Source: Variovorax sp. SG517
GTDB taxonomy: Bacteria > Pseudomonadota > Gammaproteobacteria > Burkholderiales > Burkholderiaceae_C
Length of the DNA: 64,000 nt
Direction: 5' to 3'
Assembly: GCF_013376045.1 (NCBI RefSeq)
Contig: NZ_JABMJG010000002.1
Span: 124,001-188,000, forward strand
Both the position numbers and the translations under genes were made by a program. The notes under the pieces were generated by a model. That model was not told the DNA's origin. It ran no database searches and saw only the letters and a program-made list of their open reading frames with translations. Every line of letters begins with the position of its first letter. Positions within the stretch are counted from its first letter, which is position 1. Shown here one piece after another: positions 21,816 through 30,023 of the stretch.

Positions 21816-22217
21816 TCAGCGCGTGTAGTCGCCGCTGGCCTCCGGCTGGAAGAGCACCGCCGACACGCGCGCGGAGCGCTCCACGCCGTTGGGCATGCGC
21901 CAGCAGGCAAGCGCGCCGGCCTTCACGCCCAGCAAGCCGATGCCGACCGGCGACAGCACCGAGACGAAGCCCGCACCGGGCTGAGAGTCGCCGGGGTAGC
22001 ACAGCGTGATCTGCTGGCGCTGGCCAGTGGCCGGGTCTTCGATCTCCACCTGGGAATTCATCGTCACGAGGTCTGGCGGGACTTCGCGCGAGGGCAGCAC
22101 GTCCGCTGCGTCGAGCAGTTCGGCGAGCGCCGGCGGAAGCTGGTGATCCGCCAGTTTGCCCAGGCGGACGAAATCGAGTTCGGTGAGCGTGCGCTCTCCG
22201 TGAATGGTTGCAAGCAT
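21816..22217 (-). CDS. Rnk/GreA-family regulator of nucleoside diphosphate kinase
   Basis: 133 residues. The C-terminal half is a GreA/GreB C-terminal-like FKBP fold (VTMNSQVEIED, ITLCYPGDSQ, VSVLSPVGIGLLGVKAG), as in Rnk, which binds RNA polymerase without the long GreA coiled coil. The N-terminal segment (LTELDFVRLGKLAD) is the short Rnk-like coiled region. The ATG at 22215-22217 has GGAG upstream and is preferred over a TTG four codons earlier. Confidence 0.82.
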   Translation of the reverse strand: MLATIHGERTLTELDFVRLGKLADHQLPPALAELLDAADVLPSREVPPDLVTMNSQVEIEDPATGQRQQITLCYPGDSQPGAGFVSVLSPVGIGLLGVKAGALACWRMPNGVERSARVSAVLFQPEASGDYTR

Positions 22218-22341
22218 GAAGCACTCCAATCGAGTGCGGCGCCGTCAGTGAGTAATGAAATGAACGGCGTCGCGGCCGCGCGGCGGGTGCCCGGCGGTCA
22301 ATGGTTCGCGCATCAGAAGGAAGGGTAGCGGACCGCCGGGC

Positions 22342-22449
22342 TCAGGAAAGTGCGCAAGTGCGTCGGTAGGCGACCGCGATCGCGACATCGCCGGCGCGCG
22401 CTGCATCGAGCGCAGCGTGCTTGCGGGAGTCGAACGAAAGACGGGCCAT
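22342..22449 (-). CDS. Possible small ORF (35 aa)
   Basis: MARLSFDSRKHAALDAARAG… is an open frame of 35 codons within the 317-base gap between the rnk-like and AraC/GyrI genes. It is amphipathic and basic and its composition is protein-like, but there is no clear ribosome-binding site and no homologue I recognise. The rest of the gap shows nothing. Confidence 0.22.
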   Translation of the reverse strand: MARLSFDSRKHAALDAARAGDVAIAVAYRRTCALS

Positions 22450-22546
22450 TCGCGCGAGTGTAGGGACGTGACCCGGGCCCATCAAGCAATGGCCTCACGT
22501 GACGCGGGATGTGCGGGGCATCGCGTTCCAGCCGCGCTGGTCTCGC

Positions 22547-23407
22547 TCACGCCGCGCTCGTGCGGCGGATGGGAATGAGCAGATCGGTGCGCAGTTCCGC
22601 CTGCGAGACCTGCCGCGGCGAATTCAGGTAGTGCTCCAGCGTGGGCCGGTCGTCGGGCTCGTAGCCGCTGGCGGGCAGCCAGCGGATGTAGAGGGCGCGC
22701 ACGGCGGCGTTGATCTGCGTGTATGGGCCGGCAAGGCGATGCACCGCGTAGCAGCCGCCGGGAATGTCGAGCATCTCTATCTCGGGGGCGTCCGGCCAGG
22801 GATCGGGGGAGTCCAGCGCGGCGTAGTAGCTGTAGCCGGCGCCGCTCTCGGGATCGCCGAAGGAGGCTCCCCAGCGGTCCGATATGCGCGCGGAGCCTGC
22901 GTGCTGGCGCAGTCGCCGATGGGTGTGCGGAATGGTCGAGAACGGCCCCTGGTGCCGCAGCGCGTGAAGCCGCCGCGTCGGGTGCTCGACGATCCGTACG
23001 GCCGGTGCGGCGATGTCCTCATCGGGCTGCGGCAACGTATCGACATCGAGGATCGCCTGCACCACCTTCTGCTGGAACGAGCGCGGCGACTGTCCCGTGA
23101 ACTGGCCGAACGCGCGCGTGAAGGCCTGCGGGCTTTCGTAACCCACGGCCAGCGCGACCTGCGTGATGCTCTGGTCGCCGGTTTCCAGCAGCCGGGTGGC
23201 GAGCGCCAGTCGCACGCGGCGGACCGTGGCGGCCACGGTTTCGCCGGCCACGCTCGCGTAGACGCGGTGGAAGTGGAAGGGCGAGAAGTGCGCGAGCCGC
23301 GCGAGGTCTTCGAGCCGATGCTCGGCCATCGGATCGGCAACGATGGCCGCGATGGCGCGCGCCACGCGGGCGCGGTAGTCCTGCTCGATGCGACGGCTGC
23401 CTTCCAT
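22547..23407 (-). CDS. AraC family regulator with GyrI-like ligand-binding domain
   Basis: 286 residues. Here the AraC DNA-binding domain is N-terminal (about 12-112, LEDLARLAHFSPFHFHRVY and YESPQAFTRAFGQFTGQSP), and the C-terminal half (about 125-283) is a GyrI/SbmC-like small-molecule-binding domain with ending GYEPDDRPTLEHYLN. This order is that of the Rob/SoxS-related and BmrR-type multidrug sensors. The ligand and targets are unknown; no efflux gene is adjacent. Confidence 0.87.
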   Translation of the reverse strand: MEGSRRIEQDYRARVARAIAAIVADPMAEHRLEDLARLAHFSPFHFHRVYASVAGETVAATVRRVRLALATRLLETGDQSITQVALAVGYESPQAFTRAFGQFTGQSPRSFQQKVVQAILDVDTLPQPDEDIAAPAVRIVEHPTRRLHALRHQGPFSTIPHTHRRLRQHAGSARISDRWGASFGDPESGAGYSYYAALDSPDPWPDAPEIEMLDIPGGCYAVHRLAGPYTQINAAVRALYIRWLPASGYEPDDRPTLEHYLNSPRQVSQAELRTDLLIPIRRTSAA

Positions 23408-23487
23408 GCGCGCGAGTGTGCGCCTTTCGCTAGAAGAGCACTTAGCCGACTTTGCTCATGCAGGTCAGTTGGCTGCGGCAAAGAAAA

Positions 23488-23516
23488 AGCCCGCTGTCCG
23501 ATAAAGACAGCGGGCT
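23488..23516 (-). terminator. Intrinsic terminator of the distal tRNA-Asn gene
   Basis: An 11-base-pair stem (23488-23498 with 23506-23516), 7-base loop, followed on the minus strand by a T-rich tract (complement of AAGAAAAA). It lies 25 bases after the tRNA 3' end. Confidence 0.85.
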
Positions 23517-23541
23517 CTTCAGGGGCCTTGCGGCTTGATGG

Positions 23542-23617
23542 TGGCTCCTCGACCTGGGCTCGAACCAGGGACCTACGGATTAACAGTCCGGCGCTCTACC
23601 GACTGAGCTATCGAGGA
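23542..23617 (-). tRNA. tRNA-Asn (GTT), second copy
   Basis: 76 bases, complete cloverleaf read on the minus strand: acceptor TCCTCGA paired with TCGAGGA, anticodon loop CTGTTAA with GTT, T-loop GGTTCGAGCC, and encoded CCA. It is identical to the copy at 23783-23858, and an identical short 3' flank (GCCTTGCGGCTTGATGG) is also duplicated. It has its own -10-like TATAAT (complement of 23629-23634) and its own terminator. Confidence 0.97.
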
Positions 23618-23728
23618 ACAAGCCTTAAATTATATGCAATGGATTTGCCGTTCCCGGCCGCTCGACTGCATTTTTTGCATCGATGCGACGATTGATCGCA
23701 ACAGACGCCGAACACCACCGCAAATGAA

Positions 23729-23759
23729 AAGCCCCGCTACCTTGTGAGTAGCGGGGCTT
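23729..23759 (-). terminator. Intrinsic terminator of the proximal tRNA-Asn gene
   Basis: A 12-base-pair perfect stem (23729-23740 with 23748-23759), 7-base loop, followed on the minus strand by TTTTCATTT. Each tRNA copy therefore has a different terminator hairpin. Confidence 0.85.
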
Positions 23760-23782
23760 CCAGTGGCCTTGCGGCTTGATGG

Positions 23783-23858
23783 TGGCTCCTCGACCTGGGC
23801 TCGAACCAGGGACCTACGGATTAACAGTCCGGCGCTCTACCGACTGAGCTATCGAGGA
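23783..23858 (-). tRNA. tRNA-Asn (GTT), first copy
   Basis: Identical in all 76 bases to the copy at 23542-23617, with anticodon GTT and encoded CCA. It lies 49 bases after the TonB receptor gene on the same strand and has a good promoter of its own between the two. tRNA-Asn genes are common phage integration targets, but no integrase or prophage boundary is seen here. Confidence 0.97.
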
Positions 23859-23869
23859 ACAAGCCTTAG

Positions 23870-23899
23870 ATTATAGCGTTCTTTTTTGCCGCTTTTCAA
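23870..23899 (-). promoter_or_regulatory. Sigma70-type promoter of tRNA-Asn
   Basis: On the minus strand TTGAAA (complement of 23894-23899), 18 bases, then TATAAT (complement of 23870-23875), 11 bases before the tRNA 5' end. Confidence 0.72.
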
Positions 23900-23907
23900 C
23901 TTCGCAT

Positions 23908-26076
23908 TCAAAGAGCAACGCTCAACCCCAAGCGCAGCGTGCGCGGCGCACCAGGGAACAGGTACACGTGGCTGAACTGGTAGGGCGATTCCTTCCAGTA
24001 GCGGCGATCGAAGAGGTTGTCGACCGACAACGTCCAGCTCGCGTTCGCGCCGCGCAGCTTGGTGTCGTAGCGCAGCACCGCATCCACGCGCGTCCACGAA
24101 GGCAGCGTGACCGAGCCATCGGGCAGCACGTTGCGGCGGCCTTCGTACGAGAGCTGTCCCGCCACCTCGAGGCCCGGCACCGATGCGAAGCGGTAGGCGG
24201 TCTGTGCGCGCAGCACCTGCTTGGGCACGTTCGTGGGCGACTCGCCGTTGAGCGCCGGATTGGCCGTGCTGCCGCGCCGCTTGGCATCGATCAGCGTCAG
24301 GCTGCCGCCGATGCGCCACGGCCCCTGGTTCCACTGCGCGCCCGCTTCGAGGCCGCGATGCACCGCCTTGCCGTCGTTGCGCACTTCGCACAAGCCGCTG
24401 CACAGGTCGGTGTTGGTCAGCGGCCGCGAGATGTCGAACCATGCGAGCTGCCAGTTGAAGGCATCGCTGCCGCCCTTGATGCCCAGTTCCCACTGGCGCG
24501 AGCGCAGCGCGGGCAGGGCCTGCCCGGCGTTGCTGTACTGCGAGATCTTGTTCGGAACCACCTGCGACTCGACACCGCGCCCCCAGCTCGCATAGGCCAT
24601 GAGTCCCGGCTGGATGGCGTAGCTTGCGGCGATCCACGGCGTGGTCACGTCCTGCTTGTAGCCGGTCGGGTTCGAGCCGTCGTTGCCGATGCTGCTGCGA
24701 TCGAGCCGCGTGTGGCGTGCGCCGAGCCAGGTGGTGAAGCGGTCGTTCCAGCGGATCGCGTCCTGCACCGAGAACTCGGTCGATCGCTCGTCGCGATTGG
24801 TCTGCGGCGCGATGGCGTCCGGCGCCGGCGGCACGATGGCAGTGCCCCAGATGTTGCCGGTGCCCGCGTAGTTGTAGGCCTGGTTGTCGAAGCGGTTGCG
24901 CACGCGGCTCTGCATCAGCCCGAAGCCGAGTTCGTGCCGCACGCTGCCCGTCGTCACGTTGCCCTTCAGGTTGATGCTGCCGGCCGTCAATGTGCGGCGT
25001 TCGTTGTCGCTGCGGAAGTCGTAGAAGTCGAAGGTGCCGTCGGAGCAGTAGCGGTCGTAGTTGCCTTCGGCGCCGCAGCCGAAGGCGTAGGCGAGGCGGT
25101 CGTCGCTCTTGAGCCGCTGCTGGCCGATCTGCGCGCTCCAGCGCCAGTCGGCGTTCAGCGCCTGGCTGAAGCGCACCGTGCCCGTCAGCGCCTTGAACAC
25201 CGAGGGCTGCGACCACGGCTGGTTGTTGAGGTTGATGCGCGGATCGACCGGCGCCGGCAGCACGCCGCCCAGAAGGCTGTAGCCGTTCTGGCTGGGCTGC
25301 GTCTTGCGGCTTTGCTCGATCTCGAACTCCAGCACCGAATCGCGCGTGATGCGCCAGTCGGCCGCGAGCGAGAACAGGTTGCGGTTGCCGTCGAGGTTGT
25401 GTGTCAGCGGCTTGAGGTTCTCACTCGCCACGTTGATGCGGTAGCCGAACTGCCTGTTCTCGCCGAAGCGCCCGCCGAGGTCGATGGCGCCCAGCAGGCT
25501 GCCGCGGCTGGAGGTCTCGATGCGCACCGTGCGCAGGTCCTGCTCGGTGGGCCGCTTCACCACGTAGTTGACCAGCCCGCCCGGCGCGCTGGTGCCGGCC
25601 TGTATGCCGCTGGTGCCGCGCAGGATCTCGACGCGCTCCTTGTTGTCGAGCGGAATCGATGTCTCGGCGCTGATCGGCAGTCCCTCGCGCCGGTAGTTGA
25701 AGCGGTTGTCGAGCACGAAGCCGCGCACCGTGAGGTAGTCCCAGTAGCCGGCGGCGTTGTAGGCGTCGGTCACCGACGCGTCGAACTGCGTGAGGTCGGC
25801 GAGCCGGCGCGCGCCGCTGGCCTGCAGTTGTTTGCTGTCGATCACCGTGGCCGAGATCGGCAGCTCGCGCAGCGGCACATCGCCGAAGCCGCTGACGTCG
25901 GCCTGCGGCGCGGTCGTGCCCTCGCTGACGGTGATCTCGGGCAGCGCGGATTGCTGCTGCGCATGCGCTGAGCACGCCGCAGCGAAGAGCATGGCTGCCA
26001 GCGCGCGCGAGACGGGAGACAGCCGATGCCGGCTGGAAGAATCGAAGGGAAGCTCGGTCTTTTTCATTCTGTTCAT
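23908..26076 (-). CDS. TonB-dependent outer-membrane receptor, siderophore-receptor class, in the thiamin locus
   Basis: 722 residues. A signal peptide (about 1-40, ending SAHAQ) is followed by the plug domain (ISATVIDSKQLQASGARRLADL, YLTVRGFVLDN, ERVEILRGTSGIQAGTSAPGG) and a 22-strand barrel ending in RLGLSVAL. By sequence it is of the FhuE/FpvA-like class. Its start ATG overlaps the thiE stop as ATGA, so it is translated with the thiamin genes. That placement suggests a thiamin, hydroxymethylpyrimidine or thiazole precursor as substrate rather than a siderophore; this is inference. A start at the second ATG (26065-26067) is possible. Confidence 0.85.
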   Translation of the reverse strand: MNRMKKTELPFDSSSRHRLSPVSRALAAMLFAAACSAHAQQQSALPEITVSEGTTAPQADVSGFGDVPLRELPISATVIDSKQLQASGARRLADLTQFDASVTDAYNAAGYWDYLTVRGFVLDNRFNYRREGLPISAETSIPLDNKERVEILRGTSGIQAGTSAPGGLVNYVVKRPTEQDLRTVRIETSSRGSLLGAIDLGGRFGENRQFGYRINVASENLKPLTHNLDGNRNLFSLAADWRITRDSVLEFEIEQSRKTQPSQNGYSLLGGVLPAPVDPRINLNNQPWSQPSVFKALTGTVRFSQALNADWRWSAQIGQQRLKSDDRLAYAFGCGAEGNYDRYCSDGTFDFYDFRSDNERRTLTAGSINLKGNVTTGSVRHELGFGLMQSRVRNRFDNQAYNYAGTGNIWGTAIVPPAPDAIAPQTNRDERSTEFSVQDAIRWNDRFTTWLGARHTRLDRSSIGNDGSNPTGYKQDVTTPWIAASYAIQPGLMAYASWGRGVESQVVPNKISQYSNAGQALPALRSRQWELGIKGGSDAFNWQLAWFDISRPLTNTDLCSGLCEVRNDGKAVHRGLEAGAQWNQGPWRIGGSLTLIDAKRRGSTANPALNGESPTNVPKQVLRAQTAYRFASVPGLEVAGQLSYEGRRNVLPDGSVTLPSWTRVDAVLRYDTKLRGANASWTLSVDNLFDRRYWKESPYQFSHVYLFPGAPRTLRLGLSVAL

Positions 26077-27008
26077 TTGCCCGCGGCGGCATCGATGGCC
26101 GCCATCCATTGCGCGGCCGTGGCCTCGGGATCTTCGGCCGCGACCAGCGCGCGCACCACCGCGACGGAGCCGACTCCGGTCGCCAGCACCTCCGGCAGCC
26201 GCACCGCATCGATGCCGCCGATGCCGACCTGCGGATAGCCGCGCAAAAGCCGCGCATAGGCGCCCAGACGCGCGACGCCCTGCGGCGCGGTCGCCATCTT
26301 CTTGAGCGTGGTCGGGTACACCGCGCCCATGGCGATGTAGCTCGGGCTCACCCTGTCGGCGCGGACCATCTCCGCATAGCCGTGCGTGCTGACGCCCAGC
26401 CGCGGGCCCGATGCGCGCAGCCGGCCGAGGTCTTCGGGCGAGAGCGCGTCGAGATCCTCCTGGCCCAGATGGATGCCGTAGGCGCCGGCCGCGATGGCCA
26501 CCTGCCAGTGGTCGTTGATGAAGAGCAGGGCGCCCGTGCCCTGCACCGCCTCGACGGCCGCCTGCACCTCGCGCTCGATGGCGGCGCCGTCGTCCGACTT
26601 GAAGCGCAGTTGCAGCGTGGGGACGCCCGCGCGCGCCATGCGGCCGACCCATTGGGCATCGGGCAGCACGGCGTAGAGGCCGAGCCGCTCGGGGCAGGGC
26701 GGAAACGCGTCATCGCGGGCGGTGGGCGGAAAGGGGCGCATGCCGAAGTCTTCCGGCGCGTCGGGCCACAGCGCGGCGTCGAAGCTGCTCAGGCGCTGCG
26801 TCTGCGCGCGCCAGGCGTGGGCCAGGCATTCGGCGTCGATCTCGATGAAGCCCAGCGCGGAGCACGCGCGCTTCGCGCCGCGATACACCGGATCGTCGGA
26901 AGAGAAGTTGGGCGCACTCACCGGCGCCGACGTGATCGCGCCGAAGCGCAAGCCGTGCGCCGCGACGATGGCCTGCGCGATGGCGCCGGAGTCGAAGGTG
27001 GTGCTCAT
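26073..27008 (-). CDS. thiE: Thiamine phosphate synthase with N-terminal extension
   Basis: Joins hydroxymethylpyrimidine diphosphate and thiazole phosphate to thiamin phosphate. The ThiE TIM barrel begins at about residue 108 ([13 protein letters not shown]), with [30 protein letters not shown] and VGIGGIDA. Usual ThiE length is 200-220; this protein has 311 residues because of an extra N-terminal 105-residue region ([19 protein letters not shown], Trp/Pro-rich) I do not recognise. Start ATG overlaps the thiG stop (ATGA) and its stop overlaps the TonB receptor start. Confidence 0.9.
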   Translation of the reverse strand: MSTTFDSGAIAQAIVAAHGLRFGAITSAPVSAPNFSSDDPVYRGAKRACSALGFIEIDAECLAHAWRAQTQRLSSFDAALWPDAPEDFGMRPFPPTARDDAFPPCPERLGLYAVLPDAQWVGRMARAGVPTLQLRFKSDDGAAIEREVQAAVEAVQGTGALLFINDHWQVAIAAGAYGIHLGQEDLDALSPEDLGRLRASGPRLGVSTHGYAEMVRADRVSPSYIAMGAVYPTTLKKMATAPQGVARLGAYARLLRGYPQVGIGGIDAVRLPEVLATGVGSVAVVRALVAAEDPEATAAQWMAAIDAAAGK

Positions 27009-27817
27009 GATTCGTGGTGCCAGAAAGGTGTGCCGAGCACGGGCGTGCTGGGTTGTGCGGCCTCCTGCGCGGCCATGGCGCCGGCGCGATGCGCGCTGCG
27101 GCCGGCCTGCACCGCGTCGGCGAAGGCGCCAGCCATGGCGACCGGGTCCTGCGACAGCGCGACGGCGGTGTTCAGCAGCACGCCGTCGTATCCCCACTCC
27201 ATCACCTGGCAAGCGTGCGAAGGCAGGCCCAGGCCCGCGTCCACCAGCATCGGTACCTTGAGACGGTCGCGCAGCACCTGCAGCGCGTAGGGATTGACCG
27301 GCCCGCGGCCGGTACCGATGGGCGCGGCCCACGGCATCACCGCCTGGCAGCCGACGTCGACCAGCCGCTGGCACAGCACCAGGTCCTCGGTGCAGTAGGG
27401 CAGCACCTTGAAGCCTTCGCGGATCAGCTGCGAGGCTGCGTCGACCAGGTTCAGCGTGTCGGGCTGCAGCGTGTAGTCGTCGCCGATCAGCTCCAGCTTG
27501 ATCCATGGCGTGTCGAAGAGCTCGCGCGCCATCTGCGCGGTGGCGACCACCTCCTGCACGCTGTGGCAGCCGGCGGTGTTCGGCAGCACCGGCACCGCGA
27601 GCTTGCGCAGCAATTCCCAGAAGCCGTTACCCAGCTCGCTGTTGCCAGAGCCCTGGCTGGCCGTCTGCCGGCGCAGCGAGGCGGTCAGCATCGCGGGCTT
27701 CGCGCGCTTCACCGCGGCTTCGAGCAGGTCGGGCGAGGGGTAGCGCGCGGTGCCCAGCAGCAGGCGGCTGTGGAAGGTCTCGCCATAGAGCACCAGGGGA
27801 TCGTTCGTGGTCGTCAT
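27005..27817 (-). CDS. thiG: Thiazole synthase
   Basis: Forms the thiazole phosphate ring of thiamin from deoxyxylulose phosphate, ThiS-thiocarboxylate and the dehydroglycine made by ThiO. 270 residues, family-typical. Motifs: [21 protein letters not shown] near the start, the catalytic Lys in [22 protein letters not shown], and [28 protein letters not shown]. The start is the ATG at 27815-27817 with GGAG nine bases upstream; an in-frame ATG five codons earlier lies too close to the thiS stop. Confidence 0.96.
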   Translation of the reverse strand: MTTTNDPLVLYGETFHSRLLLGTARYPSPDLLEAAVKRAKPAMLTASLRRQTASQGSGNSELGNGFWELLRKLAVPVLPNTAGCHSVQEVVATAQMARELFDTPWIKLELIGDDYTLQPDTLNLVDAASQLIREGFKVLPYCTEDLVLCQRLVDVGCQAVMPWAAPIGTGRGPVNPYALQVLRDRLKVPMLVDAGLGLPSHACQVMEWGYDGVLLNTAVALSQDPVAMAGAFADAVQAGRSAHRAGAMAAQEAAQPSTPVLGTPFWHHES

Positions 27818-27835
27818 TTCTGTTGTCTCCATCAA

Positions 27836-28039
27836 TCAGCCGCCCGTCACGGGGCGGATCACTTCGACGCGGTCTTCGGGTTGCAGCGCGCGCGTGGCGT
27901 AGGCCGAGCGCGGAACGAATTCGCGGTTCACTGCCACGGCGAAGGGCGGCGTGGCCTCCAGCGCGGCCAGCGCGTCGGTCAGCTTCGCTTCGTCGGGGAG
28001 GGTGAAGGGCTTGTCGTTGATCAGGATGTTCATCGTCAT
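27836..28039 (-). CDS. thiS: Sulphur carrier protein ThiS
   Basis: 67 residues with ubiquitin-like fold, ending in the essential C-terminal Gly-Gly (RPVTGG) that is thiocarboxylated to give sulphur to ThiG. MNILINDKPFTL opens the conserved part. The ATG at 28037-28039 overlaps the thiO stop as ATGA and fits the coupling seen through this operon; an ATG two codons later is the conventional family start. Confidence 0.93.
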   Translation of the reverse strand: MTMNILINDKPFTLPDEAKLTDALAALEATPPFAVAVNREFVPRSAYATRALQPEDRVEVIRPVTGG

Positions 28040-29127
28040 GTGTCTCGGGGCTCCATGCCGAAGCTCTTCGCGAGGGGCGAGTGGCCCTGCGTCAGCACCT
28101 GCATCGCGGCATCGAGCATCGCGGGCGCGATCATGAAACCGTGGCGGTACAGGCCGTTGATCTGCAGCACGCGCGGCTGCGGCAGGCGCAGGGCAGGGAG
28201 GTTGTCGGGCAGCGTGGGCCGGCACTGCGTCGCGATCTCGACGATGCGCGCCTCGGCGAAGCCGCTGTGCACCGCGTAGGCGGCGCTCAGGAGTTCGAGC
28301 GTGGAGCGCACGCTGGCGGGCGACATGTCGTCCGACTCGATTTCCGTCGCGCCGATCACGAACAGGTTGCCGGGCTTGGGCGCGATGTAGAGCGGGTAAC
28401 GCGGGTGCACCAGGCGTGTGGGCCGCTGCAGGCTCACCTCGGGCGCATGCACGCGGATCACCTCGCCGCGCACGCCGCGCAGTGCGTTCCATTGCGGGCG
28501 GGCACCGAGGCCGCGGCAGTCGATCACCCAGCCGGGCTGGCCGGCAGCACCGGGTGCGAAGTCCGAAGGCGCACGTGGCGATTGCCAGTGCAGCGTGACA
28601 CGAGGATCGCTCTCGAGCGTGGCAAGCAGCGACGCCAGCAGCGCGCGGTTGTCGAGCTGCCCTTCACCGGGAAGGAACAGGCCCTGCGCGAAGCGCTGGC
28701 CCAGCGAGGGCTCCAGCGTGGCGATCGCGCGGGCATCGACGGATTGCATCGGCGCCAGCTCGGGCACCTGCGCACCGGTGTTCGCGAGCACGCGCGCGAG
28801 CCGCGTGGCCTCGGCGGTGTCCTGCCGATGCCAGAGCACCAGCGTGCCTTCGCGCTGGAAGAACACGGGCTGCGCCAGCGGCGCGAGCAGCTCGGGCCAG
28901 CGCGACAAGGCGTGCTGCCCCATGCGCACGACGGACACCGGCGCGACGGCCGATTCGGCCAGCGGCGCCAGCATGGCGGCTGCCACGCGCGCCGCAGCAC
29001 CTTCGGCCTCGGCGCTGCCGGCCTCGAACACGTCGACCTTGCAGCCGGCCCGCGCGAGCGTCACCGCCATCAGCCGGCCCATGAGGCCCGCGCCGAGGAT
29101 GGCGACGGAGTCGAAAGGAAGGCTCAT
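28036..29127 (-). CDS. thiO: FAD-dependent glycine oxidase of thiamin biosynthesis
   Basis: Oxidises glycine to dehydroglycine for ThiG. 363 residues in the DAAO family: N-terminal FAD motif GAGLMGRLMAVTLARAG, the segment AARVAAAMLAPLAES, C-terminal GLYRHGFMIAPAMLDA, as in ThiO. The ATG has a strong AAGGAGG upstream. It diverges from thiD with only 35 bases between start codons, so either its promoter is inside thiD or it is transcribed from further upstream on the minus strand. Confidence 0.9.
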   Translation of the reverse strand: MSLPFDSVAILGAGLMGRLMAVTLARAGCKVDVFEAGSAEAEGAAARVAAAMLAPLAESAVAPVSVVRMGQHALSRWPELLAPLAQPVFFQREGTLVLWHRQDTAEATRLARVLANTGAQVPELAPMQSVDARAIATLEPSLGQRFAQGLFLPGEGQLDNRALLASLLATLESDPRVTLHWQSPRAPSDFAPGAAGQPGWVIDCRGLGARPQWNALRGVRGEVIRVHAPEVSLQRPTRLVHPRYPLYIAPKPGNLFVIGATEIESDDMSPASVRSTLELLSAAYAVHSGFAEARIVEIATQCRPTLPDNLPALRLPQPRVLQINGLYRHGFMIAPAMLDAAMQVLTQGHSPLAKSFGMEPRDT

Positions 29128-29149
29128 GCCGGGCCTCCTTCGCGTCGCC

Positions 29150-29155
29150 GATAAT
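29150..29155 (+). promoter_or_regulatory. Candidate -10 of thiD; probable leaderless mRNA
   Basis: GATAAT lies seven bases before the thiD ATG, so transcription would start at or next to the initiation codon. There is no ribosome-binding site before thiD, which fits leaderless initiation. No good -35 is seen. Confidence 0.4.
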
Positions 29156-29162
29156 TTTCGGC

Positions 29163-30023
29163 ATGACCCAAGGCACCACCCAAGAGCCCACACAGCGCTA
29201 CGCACGCGTGCTTTCCATCGCCGGTTCCGACAGCGGCGGCGGCGCCGGCATCCAGGCCGATCTCAAGACCTTCGCCGCGCTGGGCTGCTATGGCATGACG
29301 GCCATCACCGCGCTCACCGCGCAGAACACGCTCGGCGTCTCGGGCATCCACGGCGTGCCGCCCGACTTCCTCAAGGCGCAGATCCAGGCCGTGGTGGAAG
29401 ACATCGGCGTCGATGCCGTCAAGCTCGGCATGCTGCACGCGCCCGAGGTGGTCGAAGTGGTGGCCTGGGCCATCGACCGCTATCAGCTGAAGAACGTGGT
29501 GCTCGACCCGGTGATGGTCGCCACCAGCGGCGATCGCCTGATCGCAGCCGAGACAGTGCTGGTGCTGGTGCGCGAGCTGTTTCCGCGCGCGGTCGTCGTC
29601 ACGCCCAATCTCGACGAAGCGGCCTTGCTGATCGGCCATGCCATCGACGGCGTGGATGCGCTCGACGATGCCGCCGACGAACTGCTCGCACTGGGTGCGA
29701 AGGCCGTGCTGCTCAAGGGTGGCCATCTGCCGGGCAACGAGGTGGTCGACGTACTGCTGCAGGCAGGCGGCGACCGCAGGCGCCTGGCTTCCGCGCGCAT
29801 CGAAAGCCGCAACCTGCACGGCACCGGCTGCACGCTGTCGTCCGCCATCGCCGCGCACCTTGCACTGGGCGCGGCGCTGCCCGATGCGGTCGAACGGGCG
29901 CGCGCCTACATCCTCGGCGCGATGGCCGCGGGGGCGGGCGTGAGGATCGGCGCGGGTCATGGCCCCCTCAACCACGGCTTTGCGCCAGTGCCGACGCACC
30001 GCCTTGCGCTGAAGGCCGGCTGA
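29163..30023 (+). CDS. thiD: Hydroxymethylpyrimidine/phosphomethylpyrimidine kinase
   Basis: Phosphorylates HMP to HMP-phosphate and then HMP-diphosphate, the partner of the thiazole half. 286 residues, ribokinase fold. Motifs: SIAGSDSGGGAGIQADLKTF at the start, VLDPVMVATSGDRL, VVTPNLDEAALL, and the anion-hole/catalytic segment LHGTGCTLSSAIAA. It is on the opposite strand to all the other thiamin genes here, between the cytX-type permease (with which its 3' end overlaps by 56 bases) and thiO. Confidence 0.94.
   Translation: MTQGTTQEPTQRYARVLSIAGSDSGGGAGIQADLKTFAALGCYGMTAITALTAQNTLGVSGIHGVPPDFLKAQIQAVVEDIGVDAVKLGMLHAPEVVEVVAWAIDRYQLKNVVLDPVMVATSGDRLIAAETVLVLVRELFPRAVVVTPNLDEAALLIGHAIDGVDALDDAADELLALGAKAVLLKGGHLPGNEVVDVLLQAGGDRRRLASARIESRNLHGTGCTLSSAIAAHLALGAALPDAVERARAYILGAMAAGAGVRIGAGHGPLNHGFAPVPTHRLALKAG

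Noticed and set aside
23542..23858. tRNA-Asn pair as a phage attachment site
   Set aside because: The two copies are separated by only about 165 bases and differ in terminators; no integrase or phage gene lies near, and the prophage begins 7.6 kb away at a non-tRNA site.
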